Shown here in pieces: positions 29,363-39,000 of a DNA stretch of 64,000 nucleotides (its first letter is position 1; the number at the start of each line of letters is the position of its first letter). The notes below the pieces were generated by a model. The model ran no database searches and was not told the DNA's origin. It saw only the letters and a program-made list of their open reading frames with translations. The translations under genes were made by a program, and so were the position numbers. The DNA is from Pseudobutyrivibrio ruminis DSM 9787 (lineage in GTDB: Bacteria > Bacillota > Clostridia > Lachnospirales > Lachnospiraceae), in contig NZ_OBMR01000004.1 in NCBI RefSeq assembly GCF_900218035.1, forward strand, positions 1 through 64,000. The letters are read 5' to 3'.

Positions 29363-31807
29363 CTAGCTTTGTAGCTCTTCAATATCTGCAAGTGCCTCAT
29401 CTTCTTCCAAATTCATAATACGAAGATTTAATTGCTCTAGTTTAACTTGTTTATCATCGTCATAAGAATATGACATAATCTGTTTCATAATATTGTCAGC
29501 CTGCTCTGAGTCATGTGTCATAATTGACATCTTCAACATTTCAAGCAAAGCAAACAGTTCATCAATATCCTCCAGCTTAGGCTTTTCAACATCCGATGAA
29601 AGCACCTTCAGCCTGTCATGCATTATTTCCAACTCTTCAATAAGAATTGGTGTAATAGCTTTAATTCTATCGATGTTATTGTCCTTAGCTGCAAACTCAC
29701 AAGTCTTTGCAAGTCCGCCTAATGCTGTAGCGCCAATTGTATTGGCCATGCTTTTAACTGCGTGAACTTTTATACGATAATCTTCAAGAGTGTTTCCGCT
29801 GTCTATATCTTTATAATACCTAAGTATCTCATCCCTTTCAAACATTATCGAATCATAAAAATCCACCGCCGTCTGAAATACCATGTTTGTATCAGGGAAA
29901 TGCAACAATGCATAATCCCAATCAATTCCTTCAATATCAGGAAGCTCAATTTTCTTAACACGATTCATTCTTGCTTCATCTTTTGCATCAGGCTCATGAT
30001 ACTCCAGCAACGACTCTGGAAGAAAATCACGGATTGTTTTTTCAAGCTGTGCAGGCACTACCGGCTTTGAAAGGAAGCCATGGAAACCAAGTGTTAAATA
30101 TCTTTCTTTTGCTCCTGCAATAGCATTTGCGGTAAGTGCTATTACTGGTGTGCCAAGGCACTTGTTGCCCTCAAGCTTCGCCATAGCTTTGAAGGTTTCA
30201 ACACCATCCATACCAGGCATCATATGATCCAGGAAAATCATATCAAAATGCTGATTCTTTATAAGCTGCAAGCAATCATATCCATTTTCAGCTTCAACAA
30301 CTTTTACCTTGGAATCTCTAAGCAATGCAACGAACACCTTACGGTTCATAGCATTATCATCTACAACTAGGAAAGTAGCATTTGGTGCTTCAAAACTTGT
30401 GCTGTACTCGTAATTTGAGGTAAGCTGCTTTAACTTCTGCTCAAAATCACCGATTGGCTCAGGATTTACTACCTCTTGGCTAATGGTAAATGAGAAAGTA
30501 GAGCCCTCGCCGTAGGTACTATCTACATTTAATGTGCTACCCATCATCTTAAGAAGATTTTGAGTAATGGTCATTCCAAGGCCAGCACCTTCGATATTTC
30601 TATTTCTATTTACTTCCAATCGCTCAAAGGATTCAAACATCCTTTTGATATCCTCTGGCTTTATTCCTATACCTGTATCTTTTACAGAAAAGGTAAGCTC
30701 AACATATTCGCCAAGGCTCTTTTGACAGGTGGTGGTTATTTCAATGTAGCCTTCCTGGGTATACTTTACTGCATTTGTGATGATGTTTGTAAGCACCTGC
30801 TTGATTCGAATATCATCGCCCAACATATTGCAAGGGATATTGCTTGCAATATTAAGCCTTAATTCCAGATTCTTTTCCTTCGCCCTCAGCACAACATTAT
30901 TTAAAACATCATGCATAAGGCTCATGAAATCATATTCACCTTTAACGATGCCCATCTTACCTGACTCGATTTTGGTGATATCCAAAATATCATTTATTAA
31001 TGAAAGCAGGTTTTGTGAAGCCGTCTTGATATCCAAAGCATATTCTTCAACGACCTTTTCTGAGGTTTCTCTCAAAATCATCTCGTCCATACCCATGATG
31101 GTATTGATTGGAGTTCTGATTTCATGAGACATATTTGCAAGGAAATTACTCTTTGCTTCTGTCGCTGTCTGCGCCTGCTTCTCGGCCTTTTTAGCCTGCA
31201 GTGTTTTTTCTAACAAATCATCGTTGTTGATAGCAGCTTGTCTATATAATTTTTCATAAATTGATCTCTGGAATTTAATAATTGAGCCGATTGCGAAGGC
31301 ACTAATCATCATTGATTGTACCACGTCAAAAAATACGCTTCGCTTTGTCTGTAAGCTCACTACATATTCTGGATGATAATAAGAAATGACGTAGCAACCA
31401 ATAATGATTGCCACATCAGTTAATAACATAAATAAGAAATCCATGCCGTCTAAAAGCATGAATATAAAAATAAGTCCCATGGAGAACCAGCAAACCATAC
31501 CGCTGTTGATTCCTCCGGTAACAAAGAACATGACTGGAAACAGAGCTATTCCCACCACAAAACATACTGCGATAGTACTGTTTTTCAGCCTATTCATATA
31601 GTTGGCCATATATATGCAGACTGCATCTATTATCACAGAAACGAAAATAACTGCAGTCAAAATTCCTGACATACCATTAATAATGTTGAATGGAATAGTG
31701 ATAATTCCACCAATCAATCCAACAATAGTAATGATATTGAATAACACCAAATCTATAGGTAGGTCTGGACTAAAATACTTTTTCTGAAATGCCCTTAGTT
31801 TGTTCAA
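29363..31807 (-). CDS. Hybrid sensor histidine kinase with receiver and Hpt domains
   Basis: An 814-residue membrane kinase. Several hydrophobic segments (about 20-185) form an intramembrane sensor. A short coiled coil leads to HisKA with the phospho-His in SHEIRTPINTIMGM (about 226-239). The HATPase region has FSVKDTGIGI and GAGLGM. A receiver has MIFLDHMMPGMDG. The C-terminal Hpt has KVHAVKSMANTIGA (about 685-698). All four relay modules are in one chain, so phosphate can return from Hpt to the adjacent tandem-receiver protein. The signal is unknown. Confidence 0.93.
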   Translation of the reverse strand: MNKLRAFQKKYFSPDLPIDLVLFNIITIVGLIGGIITIPFNIINGMSGILTAVIFVSVIIDAVCIYMANYMNRLKNSTIAVCFVVGIALFPVMFFVTGGINSGMVCWFSMGLIFIFMLLDGMDFLFMLLTDVAIIIGCYVISYYHPEYVVSLQTKRSVFFDVVQSMMISAFAIGSIIKFQRSIYEKLYRQAAINNDDLLEKTLQAKKAEKQAQTATEAKSNFLANMSHEIRTPINTIMGMDEMILRETSEKVVEEYALDIKTASQNLLSLINDILDITKIESGKMGIVKGEYDFMSLMHDVLNNVVLRAKEKNLELRLNIASNIPCNMLGDDIRIKQVLTNIITNAVKYTQEGYIEITTTCQKSLGEYVELTFSVKDTGIGIKPEDIKRMFESFERLEVNRNRNIEGAGLGMTITQNLLKMMGSTLNVDSTYGEGSTFSFTISQEVVNPEPIGDFEQKLKQLTSNYEYSTSFEAPNATFLVVDDNAMNRKVFVALLRDSKVKVVEAENGYDCLQLIKNQHFDMIFLDHMMPGMDGVETFKAMAKLEGNKCLGTPVIALTANAIAGAKERYLTLGFHGFLSKPVVPAQLEKTIRDFLPESLLEYHEPDAKDEARMNRVKKIELPDIEGIDWDYALLHFPDTNMVFQTAVDFYDSIMFERDEILRYYKDIDSGNTLEDYRIKVHAVKSMANTIGATALGGLAKTCEFAAKDNNIDRIKAITPILIEELEIMHDRLKVLSSDVEKPKLEDIDELFALLEMLKMSIMTHDSEQADNIMKQIMSYSYDDDKQVKLEQLNLRIMNLEEDEALADIEELQS

Positions 31808-31949
31808 AACAACGTCCCCATTATCCCTTATAAAGTGTGTATTTTCACCGAAAATACCCTAAATTAAATATAAAGGAATAAATAAAATTGTACAATACCG
31901 GACCCAAGAATAATTCGTGAAAAAACTGTGAAAACATCACATCTATCAA

Positions 31950-32624
31950 CTATATATTCTCAATTTGCCAGTCAATGGTGCTTAATCCCTTAGATTTCAA
32001 AAATTCGTTAGTCTTTGAAAAGTGCTTACAACCGAAGAAACCTCTGTATGCAGAAAGAGGTGATGGATGTGGTGCTTTAAGTATTAAATGATTCGGATTA
32101 TTTAGCTTTGCGCATTTTTTGGCAGCTGGTGAGCCCCATAGTAAAAATACTATTGGACGGTCCTGCTGGTTTAAAATATCGATTACTGCATCGGTGAATT
32201 TTTCCCAGCCGATACCTGCATGGCTTGCAGCCTGATGTGCACGAACTGTAAGTACATTGTTAAGCATAAGAACACCCTGGCGTGCCCATTTTTCCAAATA
32301 TCCATTGTTTGGAATATAACATCCCAAATCATCGTTCAACTCTTTATATATATTCACAAGTGAAGGTGGCGTTTTTACTCCAGGCTTAACCGAAAAGCAA
32401 AGGCCATGAGCTTGACCAGGCTCGTGATATGGATCCTGACCAATAATAACTACCTTTACTTCTGATAGTGGCGTGAAATCAAAAGCGTTAAAAATATCAT
32501 CTGCCGGTGGATACACAGGATGCTCGTGATATTCCTTCTTCACTGCTTCATATAAATCTTTATAATATGGCTTTTTAAACTCTGGAGTAAGAGGCTCAAG
32601 CCAATCATTTGTAATTGCTGACAT
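31950..32624 (-). CDS. ung: Uracil-DNA glycosylase, family 1
   Basis: A 224-residue enzyme that removes uracil from DNA. The catalytic water-activating motif GQDPYHEPGQAHGL and the C-terminal HPSPLSAYRGFFG loop are diagnostic; VFLLWGSPA lies between. It is a single gene, divergent from the FIST-GGDEF gene with a 173-bp AT-rich gap in which I see no further feature. Confidence 0.97.
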   Translation of the reverse strand: MSAITNDWLEPLTPEFKKPYYKDLYEAVKKEYHEHPVYPPADDIFNAFDFTPLSEVKVVIIGQDPYHEPGQAHGLCFSVKPGVKTPPSLVNIYKELNDDLGCYIPNNGYLEKWARQGVLMLNNVLTVRAHQAASHAGIGWEKFTDAVIDILNQQDRPIVFLLWGSPAAKKCAKLNNPNHLILKAPHPSPLSAYRGFFGCKHFSKTNEFLKSKGLSTIDWQIENI

Positions 32625-32797
32625 TATTCTTCCCTTCTATAAGTCATATATTTCTTACCTTTTATTATATCTTATCCTTGTTTTCATTAAAACCATTCTA
32701 TTTGACTATCAAATTAATAGGTTAGTCTTAAAATAATCACAACATAATGCTATTATGATTACAAAATATAATTTTGAACTATTAATTTGGAGGTCAT

Positions 32798-34567
32798 ATG
32801 TTTCAAAAAACTTATTATTTTCAAAGCATAGATGAACTCGATGATATATTAGGTACAATCTCAAATTCGGAAGCATACATTTCTGCTTCTGGTATTTTGA
32901 TGCAATTATATAACTCAAAGACTGACGTGGATGAACAGGCTATGATTAATAAAATAATAAGCCAATGTCCTAAGGCATGTCTTACTGGTATGACTGCAGC
33001 CAATATTGCCACAGAAGAATACGATATAAGCAGCTTTCCGCTACAGCTATCTGTTACATATTTTAAAGAAACACAGCTTGTTCAGTTTGAATTCGATATG
33101 GAAAACACAACAGCTTTCGTGGCTGGCCGCGTTATGAGCAAAGCATTGGAAGATTTAGAGAATGTAAAATGTCTTCAAATACTTTATTACGCAAACAGTA
33201 TTTCAATAAACAGTTTTGTCCATGAGTTTAACCATCACCATATACCTACATTCGGAGCGAAGGCTGGAAGAAACATTCGAGTGTTAAATCCTGCTCATAT
33301 ATATGGCAAAGGTGTATACTCTACCGGATTTATTGTAGTTGCTTTTGTAAGTACTTCATTAAAAATATATATGGACAACAATCTCGGTTGGCAGCCTATC
33401 GGTTTGGAAATGGCAATCACAAAAACATCCGGTAATAGCACTATTGTTGAAGTGGATAAAAAGCCTGCCGTAGATATATTTTCTAAATATTTGAAAGTTT
33501 CGCCCAATAGCCACTTTGTTCAGAATGTTTGCGAATTTCCATTGATAATCGAGCGAAATAATTTCAAAATTGCAAGAGTTCCTTCTGGATATTTGCAAGA
33601 TGGCAGCATTTCCTTCACGTCAGATGTGCAAAAAGGAGACCATTTTAGATTATCTTATGCAAATCCTGATAATCTCTTTGCTCTCACTGCTCAATCTGTA
33701 AATGATGTACACAATTTTGAGCCAGAAGCGCTTTTCATCTTTGAATGTGGCAATCGAGTAAAGTTTTTGAAGGATAAATATTTAGAAGAAATCAATCAGT
33801 ACTACCACTATTATCCTGAATTATCAGTAACTACCGGCTATGCTGAGCTATTCTATACTGATGATGGATTTGGTGGAGACTTAAATAGTGCTTTAGTAGC
33901 AGTAGGCTTAAAAGAATCTGACAATTCTACAGACTGTATAATTCCTTGTCGAGAGTATGTGGAAGAAAAAAGTGACTTAAACAACAAAAAAATTGACCAG
34001 GAAATACCATTTGTAGAACGTATCCTTACCTTCCTTGAAAGCACTTCTAAGGAATTGGACAACCTAAACAAGGAACTTGGCAAGGTAGCCTATACGGATC
34101 AACTTACTAAAATCTATAACCGTTGGGAATTAGAAAGAAAAATAGAAGAGGCGCTGGAACTCACAAATCAAGGCATGTCCTATGGCCTGTTCTTTATCGA
34201 TATTGACCATTTCAAACATGTAAATGATACCTATGGTCATGATGTTGGTGATTCAGTTCTTTTATCAGTTGTAAATGTTATCAAGGAAAGTCTGAAAGAA
34301 GGCCATATATTTGGCAGATGGGGTGGTGAAGAATTTGTTTATATTATCCCAGATGTGGATGAAAAGACTGCAGTAGAATTTGCCGAATCTATACGAAAGA
34401 AAATCGATGAAATATGCTTTGTAACTGTAAAACATCTAACAATAAGCTTAGGTGTCACATTGGCAAAACCAAATGACACCCTTACATCATTTGTAAAAAG
34501 AGCGGATGACGCAGTATATGAAGCCAAGGAAAGTGGCCGAAATCAAGTCAAATTCCATTTAGATTAG
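32798..34567 (+). CDS. FIST-domain diguanylate cyclase
   Basis: A 589-residue cytoplasmic protein. FIST_N (about 20-220) and FIST_C (about 230-370) form a small-molecule sensor, probably for amino acids. A linker coiled coil (about 395-430) leads to a GGDEF domain (about 430-589) with FIDIDHFKHVNDTYGHDVGD and the active site GRWGGEEF intact. No clear RxxD inhibitory site is visible just before the active site. It should make cyclic di-GMP in response to the FIST ligand. GGAGG lies 8 nt before ATG 32798. Confidence 0.9.
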   Translation: MFQKTYYFQSIDELDDILGTISNSEAYISASGILMQLYNSKTDVDEQAMINKIISQCPKACLTGMTAANIATEEYDISSFPLQLSVTYFKETQLVQFEFDMENTTAFVAGRVMSKALEDLENVKCLQILYYANSISINSFVHEFNHHHIPTFGAKAGRNIRVLNPAHIYGKGVYSTGFIVVAFVSTSLKIYMDNNLGWQPIGLEMAITKTSGNSTIVEVDKKPAVDIFSKYLKVSPNSHFVQNVCEFPLIIERNNFKIARVPSGYLQDGSISFTSDVQKGDHFRLSYANPDNLFALTAQSVNDVHNFEPEALFIFECGNRVKFLKDKYLEEINQYYHYYPELSVTTGYAELFYTDDGFGGDLNSALVAVGLKESDNSTDCIIPCREYVEEKSDLNNKKIDQEIPFVERILTFLESTSKELDNLNKELGKVAYTDQLTKIYNRWELERKIEEALELTNQGMSYGLFFIDIDHFKHVNDTYGHDVGDSVLLSVVNVIKESLKEGHIFGRWGGEEFVYIIPDVDEKTAVEFAESIRKKIDEICFVTVKHLTISLGVTLAKPNDTLTSFVKRADDAVYEAKESGRNQVKFHLD

Positions 34568-34569
34568 TA

Positions 34570-35097
34570 TTACTGCAAAATCCAATCATCAAGAGGTAAC
34601 CAGAAGCCCAAATCCTTAAGCTCCTGCTCAATAATATCAAGTGTCTCCTCATTATCTGCACTAATGATATGATAATGATATCCACTTGTAGCAGAGCTTA
34701 GGGATTTTGATTTTCCGGAAACTATCGCCTCCATAAATTCCTTTGCTTGCCTTCTTGAGCTAACATTAAGTGGTGCTTCAAGACGGTTGTAAAAGCGATG
34801 GTTGATAATGATATTCTCTGCACAACCACCATTATCAACTATTGCAAAAAGCTCATCTAATATCTGATCATCATTGTGATGACTTTTTATTATTCTTTTG
34901 CATTTATTCTCAGATGCTAATACATATCCTCTGTTTGTTGAAGTAATTTCTATGCCATTAGCTCTAATTAATGCAATATCTGTGACCACAACCTGACGAC
35001 TAACATCAAGTTCATTTGCCAGTGCTGTGCCCGATACAGGCTTATCCGATTTTCGAATTATCTCTATAAGTCTTTTTCTTCTTGCCTGTCCGTCCAT
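34570..35097 (-). CDS. niaR: NiaR-type transcriptional repressor of NAD synthesis
   Basis: A 175-residue regulator. The N-terminal HTH_11 domain (about 6-60, with SGTALANELDVSRQVVVTDI) is followed by a 3H domain (about 75-170) named for its three metal-binding histidines; HHNDD, INHRFYN and YHYHII are visible. NiaR binds nicotinate and represses NAD-synthesis and niacin-uptake genes in Firmicutes. Here it is the last gene of the nadABC operon, 20 nt after nadC, so it should repress its own operon. A matching palindrome overlaps the operon -35 box. Confidence 0.93.
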   Translation of the reverse strand: MDGQARRKRLIEIIRKSDKPVSGTALANELDVSRQVVVTDIALIRANGIEITSTNRGYVLASENKCKRIIKSHHNDDQILDELFAIVDNGGCAENIIINHRFYNRLEAPLNVSSRRQAKEFMEAIVSGKSKSLSSATSGYHYHIISADNEETLDIIEQELKDLGFWLPLDDWILQ

Positions 35098-35117
35098 AGT
35101 TCCTCCCTTTATGCAGA

Positions 35118-35969
35118 TTAAACTGCATGTAAGTTTTTCATCGAAATATCAAGAATTGGAGCTGAATGAGTTAATGCTCCACTTGAAACATAATCAACTC
35201 CGCTGTCTATTATATTTTTTATGTTCTCTTTTGTCACGTTTCCTGAGCATTCTGTTTTGGCGCGACCATTAATTATTGCAACTGCTTCTTTCATAGTTGC
35301 CACGTCCATGTTATCAAGCATGATAATATCAGCACCTGCTTCCACTGCTTCCTTAACCTGCTCAAGAGTTTCTGTTTCGATTTCTATCTTTCTAACGAAT
35401 GGCGCATATTCCTTAGCCATCTGAACAGCCTTTGTGATAGAGCCTGCTGCGCCGATATGGTTATCCTTTAAAAGAATTCCATCAGAAAGATTATATCTGT
35501 GGTTTTGTCCACCGCCACACTTTACTGCATATTTCTCAAAAATACGCATGTTAGGTGTTGTCTTTCTTGTATCAAGAAGAACGGTCTTGCTGCCCTCTAA
35601 AAGCTTAACAACTTGATTTGTGTATGTTGCAATTCCACTCATACGCTGAAGGTAGTTAAGAGCCACGCGCTCTCCTGAAAGAAGCACACGAATGTCTCCC
35701 TTTACCTTTGCCATAAGCTGTCCCTTTGCGACCTTATCTCCATCTTTTACATACTTTTCCACAATTGTATCTTCATCAAGTATCTTGAATACACGCTCGT
35801 ATACGTCCATTCCACATATTACACCATCCTGCTTACAGATAAGCTCCACCTCACCTGCCTGTGGACCTGGCATAACAGAATTTGTAGTAACATCTTCACT
35901 TGAAATATCCTCGCGCAATGCCATTTTGATAAGCTCGTCTGCATTGAGCTTCATTGTAATATTGTTCAT
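35118..35969 (-). CDS. nadC: Quinolinate phosphoribosyltransferase
   Basis: A 283-residue enzyme that converts quinolinate and PRPP to nicotinate mononucleotide. LLSGERVALNYLQRMSGIAT, LDTRKTTPNMR and CGGGQNHRYNLSDGILLKDNH are family signatures, and the C-terminal barrel includes IMLDNM. GGAGG precedes ATG 35969, which directly abuts the nadB stop codon. It is the third gene of the nad operon. Confidence 0.97.
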   Translation of the reverse strand: MNNITMKLNADELIKMALREDISSEDVTTNSVMPGPQAGEVELICKQDGVICGMDVYERVFKILDEDTIVEKYVKDGDKVAKGQLMAKVKGDIRVLLSGERVALNYLQRMSGIATYTNQVVKLLEGSKTVLLDTRKTTPNMRIFEKYAVKCGGGQNHRYNLSDGILLKDNHIGAAGSITKAVQMAKEYAPFVRKIEIETETLEQVKEAVEAGADIIMLDNMDVATMKEAVAIINGRAKTECSGNVTKENIKNIIDSGVDYVSSGALTHSAPILDISMKNLHAV

Positions 35970-37277
35970 TTATATGGCCTCCTTTTCGGCTCTCATGTCT
36001 GCTTCTTTTTTGATTTCACCAACCACCATTGCATGATAGTTTTCCATAATGCTTGGAAGATCCTCATAACCATCCATGTTTACAAGATTATCAAAATCCT
36101 GAGCTGTTTTATAGTCATTTCTTGCTGCAATATCCAGTGCGGCACGTTTTGCAAATACAAGGCTTTCAAGCAATGAATTGCTAGCAAGACGATTTCTTCC
36201 ATGTACTCCATTACAGCTGGTTTCGCCAACTGCGTACAGCTGCTCCATTGTGGTTTTGCTGTCTCTATCTACATAAATGCCGCCCATGAAATAGTGCTGT
36301 GCAGGCACTACTGGAACCCAATCAGTAAGCGGATCATATCCAGCCTCCTTGCACTTGTTGTAGATATTTGGAAAATGATTTAAAATCTCATCCTTTGGAA
36401 TTGGTGAAAAATCCAGCCATACATGCTCAGTTCCCTGCTCCTTCATCTTGTCAAAGATTGCATGACTAACCACATCTCTTGGCTGTAATTCATCTGTAAA
36501 TCTTTCACCGTTCTTATCTCTGAGGACTGCTCCCTCTCCACGAACAGACTCTGAAATCAAGAAGCTTCGTCCACCCTGCTTTGTAAACAGAGTTGTAGGA
36601 TGAATCTGTACATAATCACAGTTCTCCAGCTTAACATTGTGATACATAGCAAGTGCCAAAGCATCGCCAGAGATATGCCTGAAGTTTGTCGAATGAGGAT
36701 ATACACCGCCTAAGCCTCCACAGGCTAGTACTGTTACGTCCGCTTCGATTGCAGTTGTTTTGCCATCCATATCTGCAACAACAATTCCATAGCATACATT
36801 TTCATGACAAACCCAATCAACCATAGTTGTGTGTGCCATCAATGTGATATTATCTCGCTCCTGTGCTCTAGCCAAAAGCTTACTTGTAATCTCGCGTCCT
36901 GTTATATCTGCATGAAACAGGATACGATTGTTGGAGTGAGCACCCTCCTTTGTAAAGAGGAACTCACCATCCTTTTTATCAAATTCTACCCCATAGTTAA
37001 CCAAATCATTGATTATACTCTGAGAGCTCTTTATCATGATTTCTACCGACTCACGGCGATTTTCATAATGACCAGCTCTCATCGTATCTTCAAAATATGC
37101 CTCATAATCTGCTTCGTCTCTAAGCATACATATGCCACCCTGAGCCAAAAAGCTATCGCATCCATCCAAGGCATCCTTTGAAATACATAATATTTTTTTA
37201 TCCTGTGGCAGGCTCAGTGCACAGAACAAACCTGCAACACCAGTGCCCACGATTACTACATCATATTTCTTTTCCAT
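35970..37277 (-). CDS. nadB: L-aspartate oxidase
   Basis: A 435-residue flavoenzyme that oxidises aspartate to iminoaspartate. The FAD motif is GTGVAGLFCALS, with FLAQGGICM, the SGDALALAMYHN segment and GRNRLASNSLLESLVFAKRAA following. It lacks the roughly 100-residue C-terminal helical extension of the Escherichia enzyme, as is common in clostridia. In anaerobes fumarate or another acceptor replaces oxygen; this is inference from lifestyle. It lies between nadA and nadC. Confidence 0.95.
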   Translation of the reverse strand: MEKKYDVVIVGTGVAGLFCALSLPQDKKILCISKDALDGCDSFLAQGGICMLRDEADYEAYFEDTMRAGHYENRRESVEIMIKSSQSIINDLVNYGVEFDKKDGEFLFTKEGAHSNNRILFHADITGREITSKLLARAQERDNITLMAHTTMVDWVCHENVCYGIVVADMDGKTTAIEADVTVLACGGLGGVYPHSTNFRHISGDALALAMYHNVKLENCDYVQIHPTTLFTKQGGRSFLISESVRGEGAVLRDKNGERFTDELQPRDVVSHAIFDKMKEQGTEHVWLDFSPIPKDEILNHFPNIYNKCKEAGYDPLTDWVPVVPAQHYFMGGIYVDRDSKTTMEQLYAVGETSCNGVHGRNRLASNSLLESLVFAKRAALDIAARNDYKTAQDFDNLVNMDGYEDLPSIMENYHAMVVGEIKKEADMRAEKEAI

Positions 37278-37299
37278 GATTCATACTCTTTTCCACAAA

Positions 37300-38208
37300 T
37301 TACTTTGCCAACTCCAGCATCCGCTTAAGTGGAACCAATGATTTCTCCCTCTTTTCATCACTTACTTCAACTACCCCTGTTCCATCTCTCAAACAATCCC
37401 TTACCTTCTCCAAAGTAACCTTCTTCATGTTTGGACAAATCTGAACAGAGCCTGCTGAATAAAATGTCTTCTCCGGATTATTCTTCTTGAGCTGATAAAG
37501 CACTCCAAGCTCCGTAGAAATAATGAATTCTTTTTTATCAGATGCAGTAGCATAATCAATTATTCCTGAAGTGCTTCCAATATAGTCCGCATACTCCAAA
37601 ACATCCAATGTACACTCAGGATGAATCAAAACCTCCGCATCCGGATGAGCCTCCTTCGCCCTCTTTACTGTATCCACAGTAACAGCCTTATGCACATGGC
37701 AGTAACCATCGTTAAAGATGAAATTCTTCTCCGGAACCTTACTAGCAATATATCTGCCCAAATTCTCATCAGGAATAAAATAAATATTCTTATTAGGCAA
37801 TGACTTTACAATCTTCATAGCATTTGAAGAAGTAACGCACACATCTGAATGCATCTTCAATTCCGCTGTAGAATTGATATAGCAAACAACTGCCACATCA
37901 TCATATTCAGCCCTCACCTGATTAATCTTTTCCACCTCTGCCATATGCGCCATAGGGCAATCCGCTTTCTCATCAGGCATCAGAACCGTCTTCTCAGGAT
38001 TCAGAATCTTAGCCGATTCCCCCATAAACTTAACACCTGCAAAAACAATGGTGCTCTCCTTCAAATCCACAGCTACCTTTGCCAAATAGTAACTGTCCCC
38101 CACATAATCCGCTATAGCCTGCACATCATCATTAACATAATAATGTGCCAAAATAACAGCGTTCTTTTCCTTCTTTAACTCCTTAATCTCTTCTGCCAGA
38201 GTAGACAT
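37300..38208 (-). CDS. nadA: Quinolinate synthase
   Basis: A 302-residue iron-sulfur enzyme that condenses iminoaspartate with dihydroxyacetone phosphate to quinolinate. LAHYYVNDDVQAIADYVGDS, CPMAHM, HPECTLDVLEYAD and CPNMKKV are visible; the cysteines of the last three are candidate cluster ligands. ATG 38208 follows AAAGGAG; the 17 extra residues of the longer frame lie over the promoter. It is the first gene of the nadA-nadB-nadC-niaR operon. Confidence 0.96.
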   Translation of the reverse strand: MSTLAEEIKELKKEKNAVILAHYYVNDDVQAIADYVGDSYYLAKVAVDLKESTIVFAGVKFMGESAKILNPEKTVLMPDEKADCPMAHMAEVEKINQVRAEYDDVAVVCYINSTAELKMHSDVCVTSSNAMKIVKSLPNKNIYFIPDENLGRYIASKVPEKNFIFNDGYCHVHKAVTVDTVKRAKEAHPDAEVLIHPECTLDVLEYADYIGSTSGIIDYATASDKKEFIISTELGVLYQLKKNNPEKTFYSAGSVQICPNMKKVTLEKVRDCLRDGTGVVEVSDEKREKSLVPLKRMLELAK

Positions 38209-38247
38209 AACAATTCTCCTTTTACATGCCAATCTCAGTTGACAGCA

Positions 38248-38287
38248 AGTATACCACATGTATAGTCTACTGACAAGACACTTGTCA
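38248..38287 (-). promoter_or_regulatory. nad operon promoter with overlapping palindromic operator
   Basis: On the minus strand TTGTCA (38276-38271), a 17-nt spacer and TATACT (38253-38248) form a good promoter 40 nt before nadA. The -35 is half of a perfect inverted repeat, TGACAAG and CTTGTCA around ACA (38271-38287). With niaR in the operon, this is the likely NiaR operator. Confidence 0.65.
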
Positions 38288-38299
38288 AAACACCGTCAC

Positions 38300-39000
38300 G
38301 CCCTCCAGCCAACCAACGCGCTAAGGCCGCCATGCCCTCCCAGCCTCTAACGTATAAAGGCCACCCTACCCCGGCCCCGGCACACCCGCCTGCTGCCACC
38401 TGCAAGTATCATTGGAGCAGATTTTTGGATTACCTTAATGTGTAATGTCGCTCATATGTAGGTGTACTTACGAAGCTTTTACTATTCGAAGGTAAGGTAT
38501 GGGTGGGACGGACAATGTAGTTTATATAATCATCTAGTCTTAACTAGTCTTTGTATTATTACTTTTGCTACTCCGTTCACAAAGAAAAATTAAAAAAGAG
38601 CTATTTGTATGTATTGGCACCGTGGCACATTCAACGTCGTGTTTCAAGTGACCACTGCTGCCGCCGTCCTAGCGGCAGCTGCCAATTCATATCAAATATC
38701 TCTTTTTATTTTTCTAAGTTCACTCCAAAGCAAATAGTAATAAATACAAAGCTAGCTTAAGACAGATGATTACTAAGTGTAGTGTTTGTCCGTCTCCACC
38801 CATACCTTACCGATAGAATTGTAAAACTTTGTAAGAACACCTACTAATAAATATGGGCGACTACACATTTAGATAATCCAAAATCTGTGACGTACTTGCA
38901 GGAGACAGCAGGCGGGTGTGCCGGGGCCGGGGTAGGGTGGCCTGGGAATTTCCACGCCGGGAGGGCATGGTGGCCGGGTGTACTCCTAGGCCTGGAGGGC
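38300..39000. repeat. Outer inverted repeats flanking palindrome copy 2
   Basis: Beyond the element ends, complementarity resumes in blocks. 38325-38343 matches the reverse complement of 38957-38975 at 17 of 19 positions. GCCCTCCAG (38300-38308) matches CTGGAGGGC (38992-39000), which is the coding 3' end of the TSCPD gene. Unpaired stretches of about 14-17 nt lie between the blocks. Confidence 0.7.
38358..38943 (-). repeat. Long imperfect palindromic element, copy 2
   Basis: A 586-bp foldback element between the nad promoter and the TSCPD gene; with its flanks it fills the gene-free stretch 38288-38985. The outer 38 nt (38358-38395) are a perfect reverse complement of 38906-38943. Inner arms stay largely complementary, with GACGGACA at 38507-38514 and TGTCCGTC at 38787-38794. 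The central 66 nt (38617-38682) are identical to the reverse complement of the core in copy 1. The core is closed by ATTGGCA (38613-38619) and TGCCAAT (38680-38686), where copy 1 has ATGAGCA and TGCTCAT. Core-to-end distances (about 291 and 293) match copy 1, while most arm sequence does not. No mobility gene or convincing ORF is inside. Confidence 0.9.

Noticed and set aside
35970-37277. Truncated nadB
   Set aside because: The shorter C-terminus is usual in clostridial L-aspartate oxidases and all catalytic motifs are present, so it is not counted as broken.
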